This document shows, in pieces, positions 28,925 through 36,993 of a stretch of DNA of 64,000 bases. The translations under genes were made by a program, and so were the position numbers. Each line of letters starts with the position of its first letter. Positions within the stretch are counted from its first letter, which is position 1. The DNA comes from Leucobacter sp. PH1c. GTDB taxonomy: Bacteria; Actinomycetota; Actinomycetes; Actinomycetales; Microbacteriaceae. Location: the NCBI RefSeq assembly GCF_000633415.1, contig NZ_AYMV01000007.1, positions 62,001 to 126,000 on the forward strand, in the 5' to 3' direction. The notes below the pieces were generated by a model, which was not told the origin of the DNA, did no database searches, and saw only the letters and a program-made list of their open reading frames with translations.

Positions 28925-29773
28925 CTAGGCCGCGGGGACGCGGGCTCCCAGGTGGGGGCCCTGGTTCCCGATCTCCCGGCACGTGATGCGAATCACGCGC
29001 TCACCGGCGTCGTAGACGTGCCGCGCCGCGAGCTTCCCGTCGGCGAGGGGTCCCGCGAGCCAGGTGAAGGTGCCCGAGTCGACGGGCGGCTCCCCCGCGG
29101 CGATCCGCATCAGCTGCAGCATGAGGAGTTCGGGGAGCGACACGTGCGGGCCGTGCGCGAAGCCGAGCCCGAGCGTGCTCGGCGCCGAGGCTCCCGGCAC
29201 GAGCCGGAGCGTCCAGCGCAGCACGGTGCCGACGCCCGCGCGCTGTCCCACAACGGGGAGCGCGCCGGCCGTCTCCGGGATCCGGTCGAGTGCCGCGAAG
29301 CCGCGCTCCGCGTCCGCGGCGAGCACGAGCGGAGAGTCACCCGCCTCGGGGGTCAGCACCTCCGGATGGGCCGCCGCCGCGCGGGCGAAGGCGGCACGCC
29401 AGCGCTCACTTCCCAACCCGTACGGCGCGGGCACCGGGACGAGGTCCTCGCGGCCGCGCAGGAGCCCGCCCAGGTGTCCGAGGTCGGCGCCCGCCGCCGC
29501 GAAGGCCTCGGGCTCGGGAAGCTCGACCTCGAGCAGCGCCGCAGCGGCCCGAGCACGTGCGAACGCCGAGTCGAAGCGCTCCGCGAGCGCGGGATCCTCG
29601 AGCGTTGCGAAGGCCGCTCCCGCGAGGAGCGCGCCCGCCTGCCGGTCGAGCCAGGAATCGAACGCGGCTCCGGCGTCGGCGGGCGCCGCTGCCGCGTCGA
29701 TCTGGCCCGCGAGACTCGGAAAGAGTGCCCGCACCAGTCGAAGCTGCTCCTCGCGTCCCGGCTGCGTCATCAT
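28925..29773 (-). CDS. Uncharacterised protein of a MoxR-vWA gene cluster
   Basis: A 282-residue soluble protein I do not recognise. It is Ala-rich and helical in the first 100 residues, then alpha/beta, with segments TVLRWTLRLVPG and HGPHVSLPELLMLQLMRIA, and it ends in CREIGNQGPHLGARVPAA. No signal peptide or TM helix is seen. It lies 12 nt downstream of the vWA gene on the same strand, with the AAA+ gene divergent from that, so it is probably the third partner of the set. A TAGCCT box 6 nt before the ATG suggests it also has its own leaderless transcript. A second ATG follows the first. Confidence 0.72.
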   Translation of the reverse strand: MMTQPGREEQLRLVRALFPSLAGQIDAAAAPADAGAAFDSWLDRQAGALLAGAAFATLEDPALAERFDSAFARARAAAALLEVELPEPEAFAAAGADLGHLGGLLRGREDLVPVPAPYGLGSERWRAAFARAAAAHPEVLTPEAGDSPLVLAADAERGFAALDRIPETAGALPVVGQRAGVGTVLRWTLRLVPGASAPSTLGLGFAHGPHVSLPELLMLQLMRIAAGEPPVDSGTFTWLAGPLADGKLAARHVYDAGERVIRITCREIGNQGPHLGARVPAA

Positions 29774-29779
29774 GCTCCC

Positions 29780-29785
29780 AGGCTA
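29780..29785 (-). promoter_or_regulatory. -10 box before the uncharacterised cluster gene
   Basis: TAGCCT on the minus strand, 6 nt before the ATG at 29773, abutting the stop codon of the vWA gene. Confidence 0.42.
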
Positions 29786-31690
29786 CTACCGACGTACGCG
29801 CGCACCCGGCGCGACCTCGGCGGCGATGAGCTCGCTGAGCGTCGTCGCGAGCTGCGCGGGATCGTCGATGCGGAGGCCGTCCGGGGCGAAGCGCTGCCTG
29901 AGGTCGTCCGTGCCGATCCCGCAGCCGATCACACGCACGCCCGACTGGCGCAGGGCGCGCAGCTCGCGGGCCGCGGCCACGGGGTCGTTCGAACCGCCGT
30001 CGCTGATGAGGAACACCATGCGTGTGCGCGCGACTCCCCCGTCGTCGTGCGCAGCCGGGGCGCCGATCCCGAGCGCCGCGCCCGCGGTGGCGAGGGCGGC
30101 ACCGTCGTTCGTCGACCCCTGCGGGCTCCGGATCGCGGCATCGAGCTCGCGGCGCACGGCGTCGCTCAGCCCGCGCGAGAGCGGCTTCACGATGTGCGCC
30201 TCAGCGTCGAACACGATGAGGGCGGTGCGCACGTCGAGTTCCAGCGTGGTCCCTGCGCTGCGCTCGGCGAAGTCGATGTCGCGCTCGACGGCGGCGAGCG
30301 ATTCGAGCAGCACGATCATCGCATCGGACGCGGCGGCCGCGATCCGGCCCTGCATCGAGGCGGAGCGGTCGACGACGAAGACGTAATCGGTGCTTCCCGC
30401 GCGCTCCGCACGCCGGGGTGCGAGCACGCGACTCCGGTACGCGTCGGGCCGTGCGATGCCCGCGCGGGCCTGAGCGAGCGCCGCGGGAAGCGCCTCGCCG
30501 GCGAGCTCCTCCCCCTCGGGGCGCGGCCGTCGGCTGAGCGCCGGGCGACGGTCCAGCCGCTCCGCGATGACGCTGGCCCACACCTCGCGCATGCGGTCCA
30601 CGGCGGGAGCGAGCTCCGCCGCCCGCGCTCGGTACTCGACGAGCGCCGTAGCCCCGGAGAGGCCTCCGCCGCCCGCGGCCTCGCTCGGTTCGCGCGCCCC
30701 CGCGTCGTCATCCCGACCGGCTTCGAGTTCCGCAGCGAGCGCCGCCTCCCAGAACGCACCGGCGCCGGGCAGCGGCGTCTCGAGCATGCGCTCGACGAAG
30801 CCCGCCTGCTCGGCCGCGAAGAGGTCGGCGCCCTCAGCGCGTTCCTGCCCCTCGCCCGCCCGCGCGCGCTCCTGCTCCTCGGCCGACGCGTCTGCGGTGC
30901 CCTCGCTGAGGTCCGCCTCGGCGCCGGGGGCCGCGTCGTCGCCCGCGGCCGGCGCGCCCTCCATCCCGTCGATCCCCGGCTCGGCCTGCTCGCCGCTCCC
31001 CAGGCCGTCGCCTGAGGCGTCGAGGCCACGGGCGCGGAGATCGGCAGCGAGCAGCCGCTCGTACGGCGGGAGCAGCAGCACGAGCGCGCGCTCGGCGCGC
31101 TGCAGCGCCGGGCGAGAGGAGTCGGGTGCGAGCACCCGCCGCAGAGCGGCGCCCGTGGGCGTTCCCGCGGGTTCCCCCGCCGCGAGGACGGCCGCGAGCT
31201 CCGCGACGACGAGCGGATCGGCCTCGCCTCGCGGATCCGGCAGTCCCATCCCGCGTGTGAGCAGGATCGTGACCCACTGGAGATGCCGCGGCAGCGGAGC
31301 GAGATCGCTGGGGAGGCTCCGAGCGAGCGCGGCTCCGAGGGGTCCCCGGAGACCCGGCATGGCCTGCAGCAGCTCACGGGCGGACTGCACCCGGATCACG
31401 ACGTCGAAGAGCGGTGCGAGCTCGGGGCGGGAAGCGACGACCGAGTCCCTGCGCCGCGCACGCGCCGGGGCGAGGCGCGCCGCGCGCGGACCCTCCCAGA
31501 GGTGGAGCAGCGCGAGCGCGACCGCTTCCGCTGCCGGGTGCCCGCGCAGCGCGTACCAGCCGAGCCCCACACGGAGCGCGCCGTCCTCGATCGCCCACTC
31601 GTTCCCGTCATCGGTCTCGACGGGAACGCCGAGCACCGCCCCCGCCGCGGCGAGGCGCGCCCGCAGCTCCGCACCCGCCTCACTCGCCAT
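29786..31690 (-). CDS. vWA-domain protein, partner of a MoxR AAA+ ATPase
   Basis: A 634-residue protein. Residues 1-210 are a helical globular domain, 225-345 an acidic low-complexity linker, 350-430 a helical bridge, and 434-634 a von Willebrand A domain with a complete MIDAS: Asp441, Ser443, Ser445 in DRSASM, Thr527 in GSTND and Asp564 in ISDGGSND. vWA-MoxR pairs act in assembly or metal loading of other proteins. The layout recalls CobT of cobaltochelatase, but no cobalamin gene is near. It is divergent from the AAA+ gene across 88 bp. A TAGGGT box 6 nt before the ATG indicates a leaderless mRNA. Confidence 0.85.
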   Translation of the reverse strand: MASEAGAELRARLAAAGAVLGVPVETDDGNEWAIEDGALRVGLGWYALRGHPAAEAVALALLHLWEGPRAARLAPARARRRDSVVASRPELAPLFDVVIRVQSARELLQAMPGLRGPLGAALARSLPSDLAPLPRHLQWVTILLTRGMGLPDPRGEADPLVVAELAAVLAAGEPAGTPTGAALRRVLAPDSSRPALQRAERALVLLLPPYERLLAADLRARGLDASGDGLGSGEQAEPGIDGMEGAPAAGDDAAPGAEADLSEGTADASAEEQERARAGEGQERAEGADLFAAEQAGFVERMLETPLPGAGAFWEAALAAELEAGRDDDAGAREPSEAAGGGGLSGATALVEYRARAAELAPAVDRMREVWASVIAERLDRRPALSRRPRPEGEELAGEALPAALAQARAGIARPDAYRSRVLAPRRAERAGSTDYVFVVDRSASMQGRIAAAASDAMIVLLESLAAVERDIDFAERSAGTTLELDVRTALIVFDAEAHIVKPLSRGLSDAVRRELDAAIRSPQGSTNDGAALATAGAALGIGAPAAHDDGGVARTRMVFLISDGGSNDPVAAARELRALRQSGVRVIGCGIGTDDLRQRFAPDGLRIDDPAQLATTLSELIAAEVAPGARVRR

Positions 31691-31696
31691 GCACTC

Positions 31697-31702
31697 ACCC
31701 TA
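31697..31702 (-). promoter_or_regulatory. -10 box of a leaderless vWA transcript
   Basis: TAGGGT on the minus strand, 6 nt before the ATG at 31690. Confidence 0.5.
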
Positions 31703-31765
31703 GCCGCACCGGCGGGACGCGAGCGTCGCCGTCGGCCCGCGCACGAAGCGGGCTCCGCCGGGTGA

Positions 31766-31771
31766 TAGCGT
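31766..31771 (+). promoter_or_regulatory. -10 box of a leaderless MoxR AAA+ transcript
   Basis: TAGCGT lies 7 nt before the ATG at 31779. It decides between that ATG and the in-frame GTG at 31770, which lies within the box. Confidence 0.5.
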
Positions 31772-31778
31772 GACGAGC

Positions 31779-33296
31779 ATGGACACGTTCGACCCCTCCG
31801 CGGTGCTCGCCGAAGCACGCGAAATCCAGGCTGAGCTGCGGCGCGTGCGCCGAGCGATCATCGCCGAGGGTGATCCCGAGCGCGCGGCGGAACACCGGGC
31901 CGATCGCGAGCGGCTGAGCGCCGCCCTCACCGCACTCGCAGACGATCCCGCGCACCGCGCCGCGATCGATGCCGCCCTCACGGCGCGTGCAGCGGCGCTC
32001 CGCACTGCGGTGCACGCGCGGAGCGCCGAGCTCGCGGCCCGAGCGGCCGGCGATGCCGCCGACGAGATCGTGCAGCGGGCGATCGCGCAGCGCCGCAGCC
32101 TCACGGCGCGCGAGCGCACGCGGATCATCGCCCTCCGCGCCGAAGCGGACGACCGGACGACGACGGGAACGACGGACGACGCCGCGGGCCCGCTCGCAGG
32201 GATCGCGACGCCCGCGGAGCGCGACGGTGTGCTCGAAGCCCTCGGCACGCTGCGGCTCCGCGAGGCCCGCGCACAGCTCCGCGCCGGCCTGCTGCTCACC
32301 GGCCAGATGCGGGGCATCATCGCGGAGGCTGTCCCCGCGCTGCTCCGCGGCGATCCCGTGCTGCTCCTCGGCGAGACCGGCGGCGCGAAGACCGCCCTCG
32401 CCGAGCACCTCGCGCGCACCACGACGGGCGCGGAGCCCGAGCTTGTCTCGGGCTACGGCGACATCTCCTCGGCGCAGGTGATCGGCACGCACGAGCTCCG
32501 GGCCGAGGGCGGTGCCACCGTGAGCGTGTTCACGCCGGGGCCGCTCCTGCGCGCCATGCAGGAGGGGCGCGCGGTGATCCTTGACGAGGTCAACGCGATG
32601 CCCGCGGAGTTCCTGAAGCGCCTCAACCGGATCCTGCAGCTCCGCCCGGGCGACACCCTCCGCGTGCAGGAGGACGCCGGCCGCGAGGTGCGCATCGCAC
32701 CGGGCTTCGCGATCCTCGCCACCGCCAACGAGCAGACCCCGCACCGGTACCGCGGCGTCGACCGATTGAGTTCCGAGCTCGTGAACCGCTTCGGCGCGAA
32801 CAGCTATCGCGTGCACTACCCGGATACCGGAGTGCGCTTCGAGGACTTCCCCGTGGAGAACGGGCTGCTCGCGGCCGCCGCCGCGGTCGATGCCGACGGC
32901 GTGCTGCCGAGCGAGTGGCGCGCGGAGGAGCTCGTGCGCGTGGCCCGCGCCGCGTTCATCAGCCAGCAGGTGTTCTCGGGCGCGGTGACGGGTGGCTTCG
33001 GCGACTACGTGAGCACGGAGCGGGAGATCGACGGGCGCCCGGGCCTCGAGGAATCCGTCCTCGCGCCGCGCACGCTCGTCGCGATGGTGCAGAAGGTGAC
33101 CGCGAGCGCCGGATCGGTGACCCTCGAGAGCGCCCTCACCCGCTTCGTCGAGGGCGTGATGCACCGCGAGGATCGGCGCGTCCTCGCGCTCATCCTCGAG
33201 GGCCAGGGGTTCAGCCTGGGCGCGGTCGCCGGGCACGAGTCCGCGCGCGGCCGCGGGCCGCGCGACTCCGAGGGGCCGCGCGGGGCTACTCGCTGA
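31779..33296 (+). CDS. MoxR-type AAA+ ATPase with N-terminal coiled coil
   Basis: A 505-residue ATPase. Residues 1-125 are charged and helical, probably coiled coil. The AAA+ core follows: Walker A GETGGAKT (198-205), Walker B VILDEVN with Asp-Glu at 269-270, sensor 1 Asn317 in LATANEQ, and the insert GYGDISSAQVIGTHEL typical of MoxR/midasin relatives. Such ATPases remodel substrates presented by a vWA partner, here the divergent gene. The ATG at 31779 is set by a leaderless -10 box. The end overlaps the convergent ABC permease gene by 11 nt. Confidence 0.88.
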   Translation: MDTFDPSAVLAEAREIQAELRRVRRAIIAEGDPERAAEHRADRERLSAALTALADDPAHRAAIDAALTARAAALRTAVHARSAELAARAAGDAADEIVQRAIAQRRSLTARERTRIIALRAEADDRTTTGTTDDAAGPLAGIATPAERDGVLEALGTLRLREARAQLRAGLLLTGQMRGIIAEAVPALLRGDPVLLLGETGGAKTALAEHLARTTTGAEPELVSGYGDISSAQVIGTHELRAEGGATVSVFTPGPLLRAMQEGRAVILDEVNAMPAEFLKRLNRILQLRPGDTLRVQEDAGREVRIAPGFAILATANEQTPHRYRGVDRLSSELVNRFGANSYRVHYPDTGVRFEDFPVENGLLAAAAAVDADGVLPSEWRAEELVRVARAAFISQQVFSGAVTGGFGDYVSTEREIDGRPGLEESVLAPRTLVAMVQKVTASAGSVTLESALTRFVEGVMHREDRRVLALILEGQGFSLGAVAGHESARGRGPRDSEGPRGATR

Positions 33297-34926
33297 TCCG
33301 CAGGTCCCGGCGGGCGAAGAGCGGCACTCCGGCGGCCGCGAGCACCGCGATCCCGATCCCGAGCCAGGCGAACGGCCCCCACCCGCTCGCGCCCGTGGCG
33401 AGCGGCGGCCCGTCGAGATAGGCGTGGAACGGCGACCACCACGCGGTGCCGGCACTGCCTGAGGCCATGAGCAGCGTGGTGCCGAAGTAGCTTGCGAGCG
33501 CGATCCCCGTCGGCAGCCACACGGCGGTGCTCGTGCGTCCGGACGCCGCCGAGCAGAGCAGCGCCAGCGCCCCGAACCACCACCCCAGGAGCACGAGCAG
33601 GGCGCAGGCTGCGGCGAGGTGCGGGACCGGGATATCGAGGCCCGCGATCGCGATCCCGATCCAGCTCCCCCCGAACAGGGCGAGCCCGACGATGGCGACC
33701 GAGACCCCGACGACCGCGGCGACCGTCCCGTAGACGCGGACGCGGGAGAGCGGGTGCGCGAGCAGCAGGGACATGCGGCGCTGCCGCTCCTCTCCCGCGA
33801 TGCCGGCCGACGCGGCCGCGACGCCGACCACGATCACTGCGGCCGGGGCCATCATCCCGAAGGTCTCGAGGTGGAGGAAGCCCGCGGGCGTCGTGAGGTC
33901 GCCGCCGCCGAAGAGCGCCGCGATCGCCGCCGGGAACGACGCGGCGAGCCCGCCGATCGCGGAGCTGAGCGGGCGGTACACGAGCGGCAGCACGAGCCCG
34001 AGCAGGAGCACGATGACCGTCACGTAGCCGAGCAGCACCTGCTGCGAGGCGAGCCGGAGCGCGAACGGCGATGAGCCACGCCCCGTCGGGGCGAAGACGC
34101 GAGCGAGCATCGGCACCGCGCGAATTCGGGCGATCACCCCGCCTGAACCGTGCGCGAGCCGGAGCTCGCGGGTGCGGAACGCGAGCGCGCCGAGCACCAG
34201 GAGGAGCAGTGCGCCGCCGAGGAGCAGCGCGAGGTGCGCCCCATCGATGCCATTCACGAGTGGCGTGGAGCCGTTGCCCCAGTACCAGGGCACCCAGTCG
34301 GCCGCGCCGGTGCGCCAGAGCGGAAGCAGGCTCGAAGCCAGCCAGCCGAGCACCATGACGGCGGTGGTCACCCCCGCGGCGAGCGACTTCCGCCCGGTCG
34401 CGGCGCCCAGGGCGAGCGCGAGTGCCGCGTGGAAGAGGGCGGTCGCTGTGAGGTGCACGATGAGGGCCGACACGCGCGCCTCACCAATCGCCACCCCCAT
34501 GAGCCGCGGCGCGAGCTCGGCGACCGCCCAGAGCAGTGCCCCGCCCGCGCACAGGAGCAGCACGAGCGCGAGCGCCCGGGCCCCCAGGTAGCGCAACCGC
34601 GAGACGGGGGCCGCGAGGAGCAGCGCCAGGGTGCGATCCTGCTCCTCGCCCGCGACCGCCTGCGCACCGATCGCGATCGCGACGCCGACGAAGGCGAGTG
34701 CGCCCACCGACGCGAGCATCTCGCTGTACGCGAGCATCGCGGGAGCCGCGTGCGGCGGGATCCCGATCAGCGCACGTACCGCCTCCGGGAGCGTCGCGTA
34801 GATGCCGAGGTCGATCCGCGAGTACACGCCGAGGCCGAGCGCGAGCATCGCGGCGACGGCCGCGGCGGCGATCGCGAGCCCGCGCCAGCCCGCGGCGAGG
34901 CCCCGCCCCACGAGCGCCGCGATCAT
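33286..34926 (-). CDS. ABC-2 type exporter permease (double unit)
   Basis: A 546-residue membrane protein with about 12 hydrophobic segments in two similar halves, each with a GEEQDRTLALLLAAPVSR- or GEERQRRMSLLLAHPLSR-type motif after the first helices. This is the pattern of antibiotic-exporter permeases where two ABC-2 domains are fused. Its ATG overlaps the ATPase stop (ATGA). The exported substrate is unknown; drug or lipid export is the usual guess. Its 3' end overlaps the AAA+ gene by 11 nt. Confidence 0.82.
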   Translation of the reverse strand: MIAALVGRGLAAGWRGLAIAAAAVAAMLALGLGVYSRIDLGIYATLPEAVRALIGIPPHAAPAMLAYSEMLASVGALAFVGVAIAIGAQAVAGEEQDRTLALLLAAPVSRLRYLGARALALVLLLCAGGALLWAVAELAPRLMGVAIGEARVSALIVHLTATALFHAALALALGAATGRKSLAAGVTTAVMVLGWLASSLLPLWRTGAADWVPWYWGNGSTPLVNGIDGAHLALLLGGALLLLVLGALAFRTRELRLAHGSGGVIARIRAVPMLARVFAPTGRGSSPFALRLASQQVLLGYVTVIVLLLGLVLPLVYRPLSSAIGGLAASFPAAIAALFGGGDLTTPAGFLHLETFGMMAPAAVIVVGVAAASAGIAGEERQRRMSLLLAHPLSRVRVYGTVAAVVGVSVAIVGLALFGGSWIGIAIAGLDIPVPHLAAACALLVLLGWWFGALALLCSAASGRTSTAVWLPTGIALASYFGTTLLMASGSAGTAWWSPFHAYLDGPPLATGASGWGPFAWLGIGIAVLAAAGVPLFARRDLRISE

Positions 34927-35822
34927 GATCGGTCCTGGTAGTAGGTGAGGAACACGTCCTCGAGCTCGGCCTCCTGCATATGGATGTCACGGAGGCGCAC
35001 GCGCGCGGTGACGGCGGCGAGGAGCGCGGCCATGTCCCCCGCGAAGTTCAGTTCGATGCGGTCCGGGTGGACGATCAGCTCGTGCACCCCCGCGACGCCC
35101 GCGAGATCGTGCGGGGTGAGCGCGCCCTCGACGTCGATCTCGATGCGGCGCATCTGGCGGCTCCGAAGCGCGGAGACCTCCTCCACGGTGACGAGCTCGC
35201 CGTGCCGGATGATGCCCACGCGGTCGGCGACGCGCTCGACCTCGGCCAGCGTGTGGCTCGACAGGAACACGGTGCGGCCGTCGTCGGCGACCTCGCGCAT
35301 CATCGCCCAGAACTCGTGCTGCACGAGCGGGTCGAGACCGGCGTTCGGCTCGTCGAGAATGATGAGCTCCGGCCGGTGCATAAACGCGGAGATGAGGCCG
35401 ATCTTCTGGCGGTTGCCCGTCGAGAGCTCGCCCACCCGCTTGTCGAGGTCGGCGTCGAGCCGCTCCGCGAGCGCGGTGACGTCGTCCCAGCGCACGCGGT
35501 GCCGCTCGGAGCCGCGGCGTAGGCGCGCAAGGAAACGGAGGGTGTCGCGGCCCGTCATGGCTGGCCAGAGCGCGAGATCCGCGGGCAGATAGCCGAGCCG
35601 CTCGCGGTGGGACACCTCGCGCGGGGCGCTGCCAAGCACGCTCGCCGATCCCGAGCTGGGGTGCAGCTCCCCGAGCAGGGTGCGGATCGTGGTCGACTTG
35701 CCCGAGCCGTTCGGCCCGAGGAAGCCGAACACCTCCCCCGGATGGACGTCGAGACTCAGCTCGGAGAGCGCGGTGAACGTGCCGTAGCGCTTCGTGAGCC
35801 GATCGGTGTGAATCGCATGCAT
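34923..35822 (-). CDS. ABC exporter ATP-binding protein
   Basis: A 299-residue ATPase of the CcmA/DrrA exporter group: Walker A GPNGSGKST (36-44), signature LSTGNRQKIGL (a LSxGxxQ form), Walker B IILDEPNAGLDPL and H-loop His in LSSHTLAEVE. The C-terminal 80 residues form the extra domain of drug exporters. It pairs with the permease gene that overlaps it. The ATG has GGGAG 5 nt upstream. A 26-bp inverted repeat lies about 160 bp upstream. Confidence 0.88.
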   Translation of the reverse strand: MHAIHTDRLTKRYGTFTALSELSLDVHPGEVFGFLGPNGSGKSTTIRTLLGELHPSSGSASVLGSAPREVSHRERLGYLPADLALWPAMTGRDTLRFLARLRRGSERHRVRWDDVTALAERLDADLDKRVGELSTGNRQKIGLISAFMHRPELIILDEPNAGLDPLVQHEFWAMMREVADDGRTVFLSSHTLAEVERVADRVGIIRHGELVTVEEVSALRSRQMRRIEIDVEGALTPHDLAGVAGVHELIVHPDRIELNFAGDMAALLAAVTARVRLRDIHMQEAELEDVFLTYYQDRS

Positions 35823-35979
35823 GAGAGCTCCCGCCTGAAACTCGATCGGCGTCGTGCTCGTGCTCGCGCTGGAGGCGACGACGCGCTCCGTGCTCTGAGA
35901 GTAAATCCGCCCGCACGAATGCGCAATCGGCGGTTCGCGGGGTGCGGGTGCGCGGGGGTGCGCGGCTGCGACACCACAA

Positions 35980-36049
35980 CCCTCGGAGAAATCCGAAATC
36001 TCGGAGGCTCACGGGGAGATTCTTCCGAGATATCGGATTTCTCCGAGGG
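35980..36049. terminator. 26-bp inverted repeat, terminator-like, between DUF1684 and the ABC exporter genes
   Basis: Arms 35980-36005 and 36024-36049 match at 25 of 26 positions around an 18-nt loop. The repeat follows the last gene of the six-gene minus-strand unit (stop at 36109) and precedes the exporter operon, so termination is the simplest role. Each arm contains direct copies of CTCGGA, so a protein-binding role is possible. The rest of 35823-36108 shows no gene. Confidence 0.6.
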
Positions 36050-36108
36050 AAATGAGGGTTCGGCGGCCGCGCGGTCTAGAGGGTGCCGGCGGCGCGTTCA
36101 GTCCGGCG

Positions 36109-36993
36109 CTAGCCCGCCGCGGGGGTCTCGTACGTGAGCACGCGCGCCACGTCGTTCGCCGGCTTCTTCTCGCCCGCGAGCACCTCGAAGTCGAGGTGGT
36201 TCTGGCGGGGCGGCAGCGGGCACGTGACGAAGTTCGTCACGGCGCACGGCAGCGCGTGGGCATAGTTGAAGTCGATCGCGTCGATCCGGCCCTCGCCGTC
36301 CTCGGAGAACTGCAGCTCCACCACGCGGCCGGCGCCGTAGCTCACGGGTCCGCTCGTCCGGTCGCGGATGTGAGCCACCGGCTGCACGCCGTGCGCGGAG
36401 TCCTTACCGATGAGCACGACCTCGTAGTCGGCGCCGCCGACCGAGAACGCGAGCGTGCCGATCTGCGTGGTGGTCTCGCGGACGCCCGTCTCGACCGTCA
36501 CGGCCTCAATGTCGTTGCGCGCGCTCGGCGTGAACACGGCGGGGATGCGCCAGGCGGGATCGTAGTCGAACGCCGTGAGGCCGATCTCCTCGGCCGAGAC
36601 GGAGACGTGCGGATCCCGCACCCGGATTCCGAGGATGCGGTCGCCCGCGTCGTTCGTGCGGGGCACGGTCTCGACCTCGCGGTCACCGAAGTAGACGGGC
36701 ACGCTGTTCCCGTGGCCGTAGGTCTGATTGCGGCCCGTCGGGATCTCGACGGGGCCGGCGGGGTACTCGCCGTCGACGGACAGGTTCGGTCCCTCGGCCG
36801 GCGGCGTGAAGATGACGCGCCCGTCGGTGACCGCCCACGTGCCCGGCAGGCCGTCGAGCACGACGCCCGATGCGCCCTCGTGCAGCCAGAATTGGGCCAC
36901 GAGCGCGGTCCAGCCGTAGGGGCGGGTCAGCTCCGCGACGCGGGTGTGGCGCCACTCGCGCCACTGGCCGGCAAGATGCTCGGTGGTGGGCAT
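36109..36993 (-). CDS. DUF1684 family protein
   Basis: A 294-residue soluble protein. The C-terminal FNYAHALPCAVTNFVTCPLP followed by NHLDFEVLAGEK is the DUF1684 signature (Cys, Pro-Leu-Pro-Pro, Asn and the Gly-Glu-Lys end). The family has no assigned activity that I know. It overlaps the stop of the BAAT-like gene by one base (TGATG), so it is the last member of a coupled six-gene unit with an importer, an oxidoreductase and a hydrolase, which suggests a role in handling the imported compound. Confidence 0.82.
   Translation of the reverse strand: MPTTEHLAGQWREWRHTRVAELTRPYGWTALVAQFWLHEGASGVVLDGLPGTWAVTDGRVIFTPPAEGPNLSVDGEYPAGPVEIPTGRNQTYGHGNSVPVYFGDREVETVPRTNDAGDRILGIRVRDPHVSVSAEEIGLTAFDYDPAWRIPAVFTPSARNDIEAVTVETGVRETTTQIGTLAFSVGGADYEVVLIGKDSAHGVQPVAHIRDRTSGPVSYGAGRVVELQFSEDGEGRIDAIDFNYAHALPCAVTNFVTCPLPPRQNHLDFEVLAGEKKPANDVARVLTYETPAAG

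Noticed and set aside
29786-33296. Aerobic cobaltochelatase (CobS/CobT) pair
   Set aside because: The AAA+/acidic-linker-vWA layout is similar, but the AAA+ protein has a long coiled N-terminus, no cobN or cob gene is near, and the vWA motif is of the general MoxR-partner type.
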